From assembly GCA_903858385.1 (NCBI GenBank), contig CAIOIN010000043.1:1-5902 (forward strand): a DNA stretch of 5,902 bases, in the 5' to 3' direction. The stretch's first letter is position 1. Each line of letters begins with the position of its first letter. This document shows, in pieces, positions 5,324 through 5,902 of this stretch. Position numbers and translations under genes: made by a program. This stretch comes from an uncultured Microcaldota archaeon. Lineage in GTDB: Archaea; Micrarchaeota; Micrarchaeia; Micrarchaeales; Micrarchaeaceae. A model generated the notes under the pieces. It did not search any database, was not told the DNA's origin, and saw only the letters and a program-made list of their open reading frames with translations.

Positions 5324-5902
5324 ATGGACAACACCCTTCCGGGCCTTGACACGCTTGGCATGTACATCAATTCGTTGTCAGCTGCAAGCTGGCCGAAGTT
5401 CATGTACTTCTTCATGCTGAACAAGGCCGGAATCGCATTGCCCGACCAGACCTACGCGGTCGAGACCAACGACGGACTAAAGATAATAATGCGGCAGAAC
5501 AAGCTCGCCGATATGGAAACATTCCTCGAGATATTCCTGGGGCAGCCCTACTTCAGCAGGCTGCCAAAGGGCGTGCGCAACAAAACCAAGCCGACCGTGC
5601 TGGACATAGGCGCGCACATAGGCCTGTTCTCGCTCTACGCCTGCAGCACGCTGAAGATGCCCAAGGTCTACGCTTACGAACCGGACATGAGCAACTTCAA
5701 CCTAATGAAAGAGAACATAAGGGCGAACAATCTTGCCGGGAGGATAGTCCCTCTGAATCTTGCCGTGGGCGGCACCCGGGGCAAGGTGAAGCTCTACACC
5801 AGCAAAAGCTCCGTCTCGTTCTCCACGGTCAGAGCGGGCAACGACGCCCGCGGAAGGGAGGGATACAAGCTCGTCACAAGCACCACGATGAGCGAGAGAT
5901 CG
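5324..5902 (+). CDS. Second FkbM-type methyltransferase (3' truncated by window)
   Basis: The reading frame stays open for 193 codons to the window edge. It shows SAM-binding motif I VLDIGAHIGLF (residues 92-102), the acidic YAYEP motif (116-120), and a helix with KENIRANNL (129-137) followed by the strand IVPLNLAVGG (141-150), which is the usual FkbM arrangement. The LVTSTTMSE at the edge resembles the V-x-TTLDE segment that precedes the catalytic half in this family. The later motif (the D-x-EG-x-E region) would lie outside the window. The ATG at 5324 is the first start after an in-frame TGA at 5276-5278; no other start codon lies between. It is only distantly similar to the leftward FkbM protein outside the SAM motifs, with a shorter N-terminal region (about 90 against 135 residues before motif I), so this is not a recent duplication. 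The substrate is unknown; a surface glycan is a reasonable guess. Confidence 0.87.
   Translation, partial: MDNTLPGLDTLGMYINSLSAASWPKFMYFFMLNKAGIALPDQTYAVETNDGLKIIMRQNKLADMETFLEIFLGQPYFSRLPKGVRNKTKPTVLDIGAHIGLFSLYACSTLKMPKVYAYEPDMSNFNLMKENIRANNLAGRIVPLNLAVGGTRGKVKLYTSKSSVSFSTVRAGNDARGREGYKLVTSTTMSERS

Overview
The window is archaeal. It carries the 3' end of an archaeal-type alanyl-tRNA synthetase and a CDP-archaeol synthase, an enzyme of ether-lipid synthesis that only Archaea need. Several genes have GGTGA-type ribosome binding sites, A/T-rich TATA elements sit about 25 to 35 bases before some start codons, and Ile ATA and Arg AGG codons are common. Short intergenic gaps suggest a compact genome. 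A DPANN lineage such as Micrarchaeota is a guess that the sequence alone does not settle.

Layout. Positions 2-679 (+) hold the C-terminal quarter of alaS, followed after four bases by carS (684-1184, +), so the two look co-transcribed. After a 76-base gap with its own TATA element, a 163-residue gene (1261-1752, +) encodes what I read as a free-standing 'AAA-associated C-terminal' domain, which is normally the tail of NitT/TauT-type ABC ATPases. Tail to tail with it, 45 bases away, ends an ABC operon on the minus strand: a fused two-half permease (4150-2555) followed by its ATPase (2538-1798). The ATPase stops where the missing domain would normally begin. The permease has what looks like a leaderless promoter, with a perfect 12-base palindrome touching the upstream edge of its TATA element. 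Further right, two FkbM-type SAM methyltransferases are divergently transcribed from a 161-base intergenic region: a complete one (5162-4218, -) and one cut off by the window edge (5324-5902, +).

How the genes fit together. The central three genes (permease, ATPase, detached accessory domain) most likely form one transport system of the nitrate/sulfonate/taurine import family. No substrate-binding protein is present, so the substrate is unknown. The split into a separately promoted, oppositely transcribed accessory protein is the most unusual point in the window. The FkbM enzymes probably methylate glycans or other surface molecules, but nothing here identifies a substrate. alaS and carS are housekeeping genes. 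No RNA genes, insertion sequences, CRISPR arrays or long repeats were seen.
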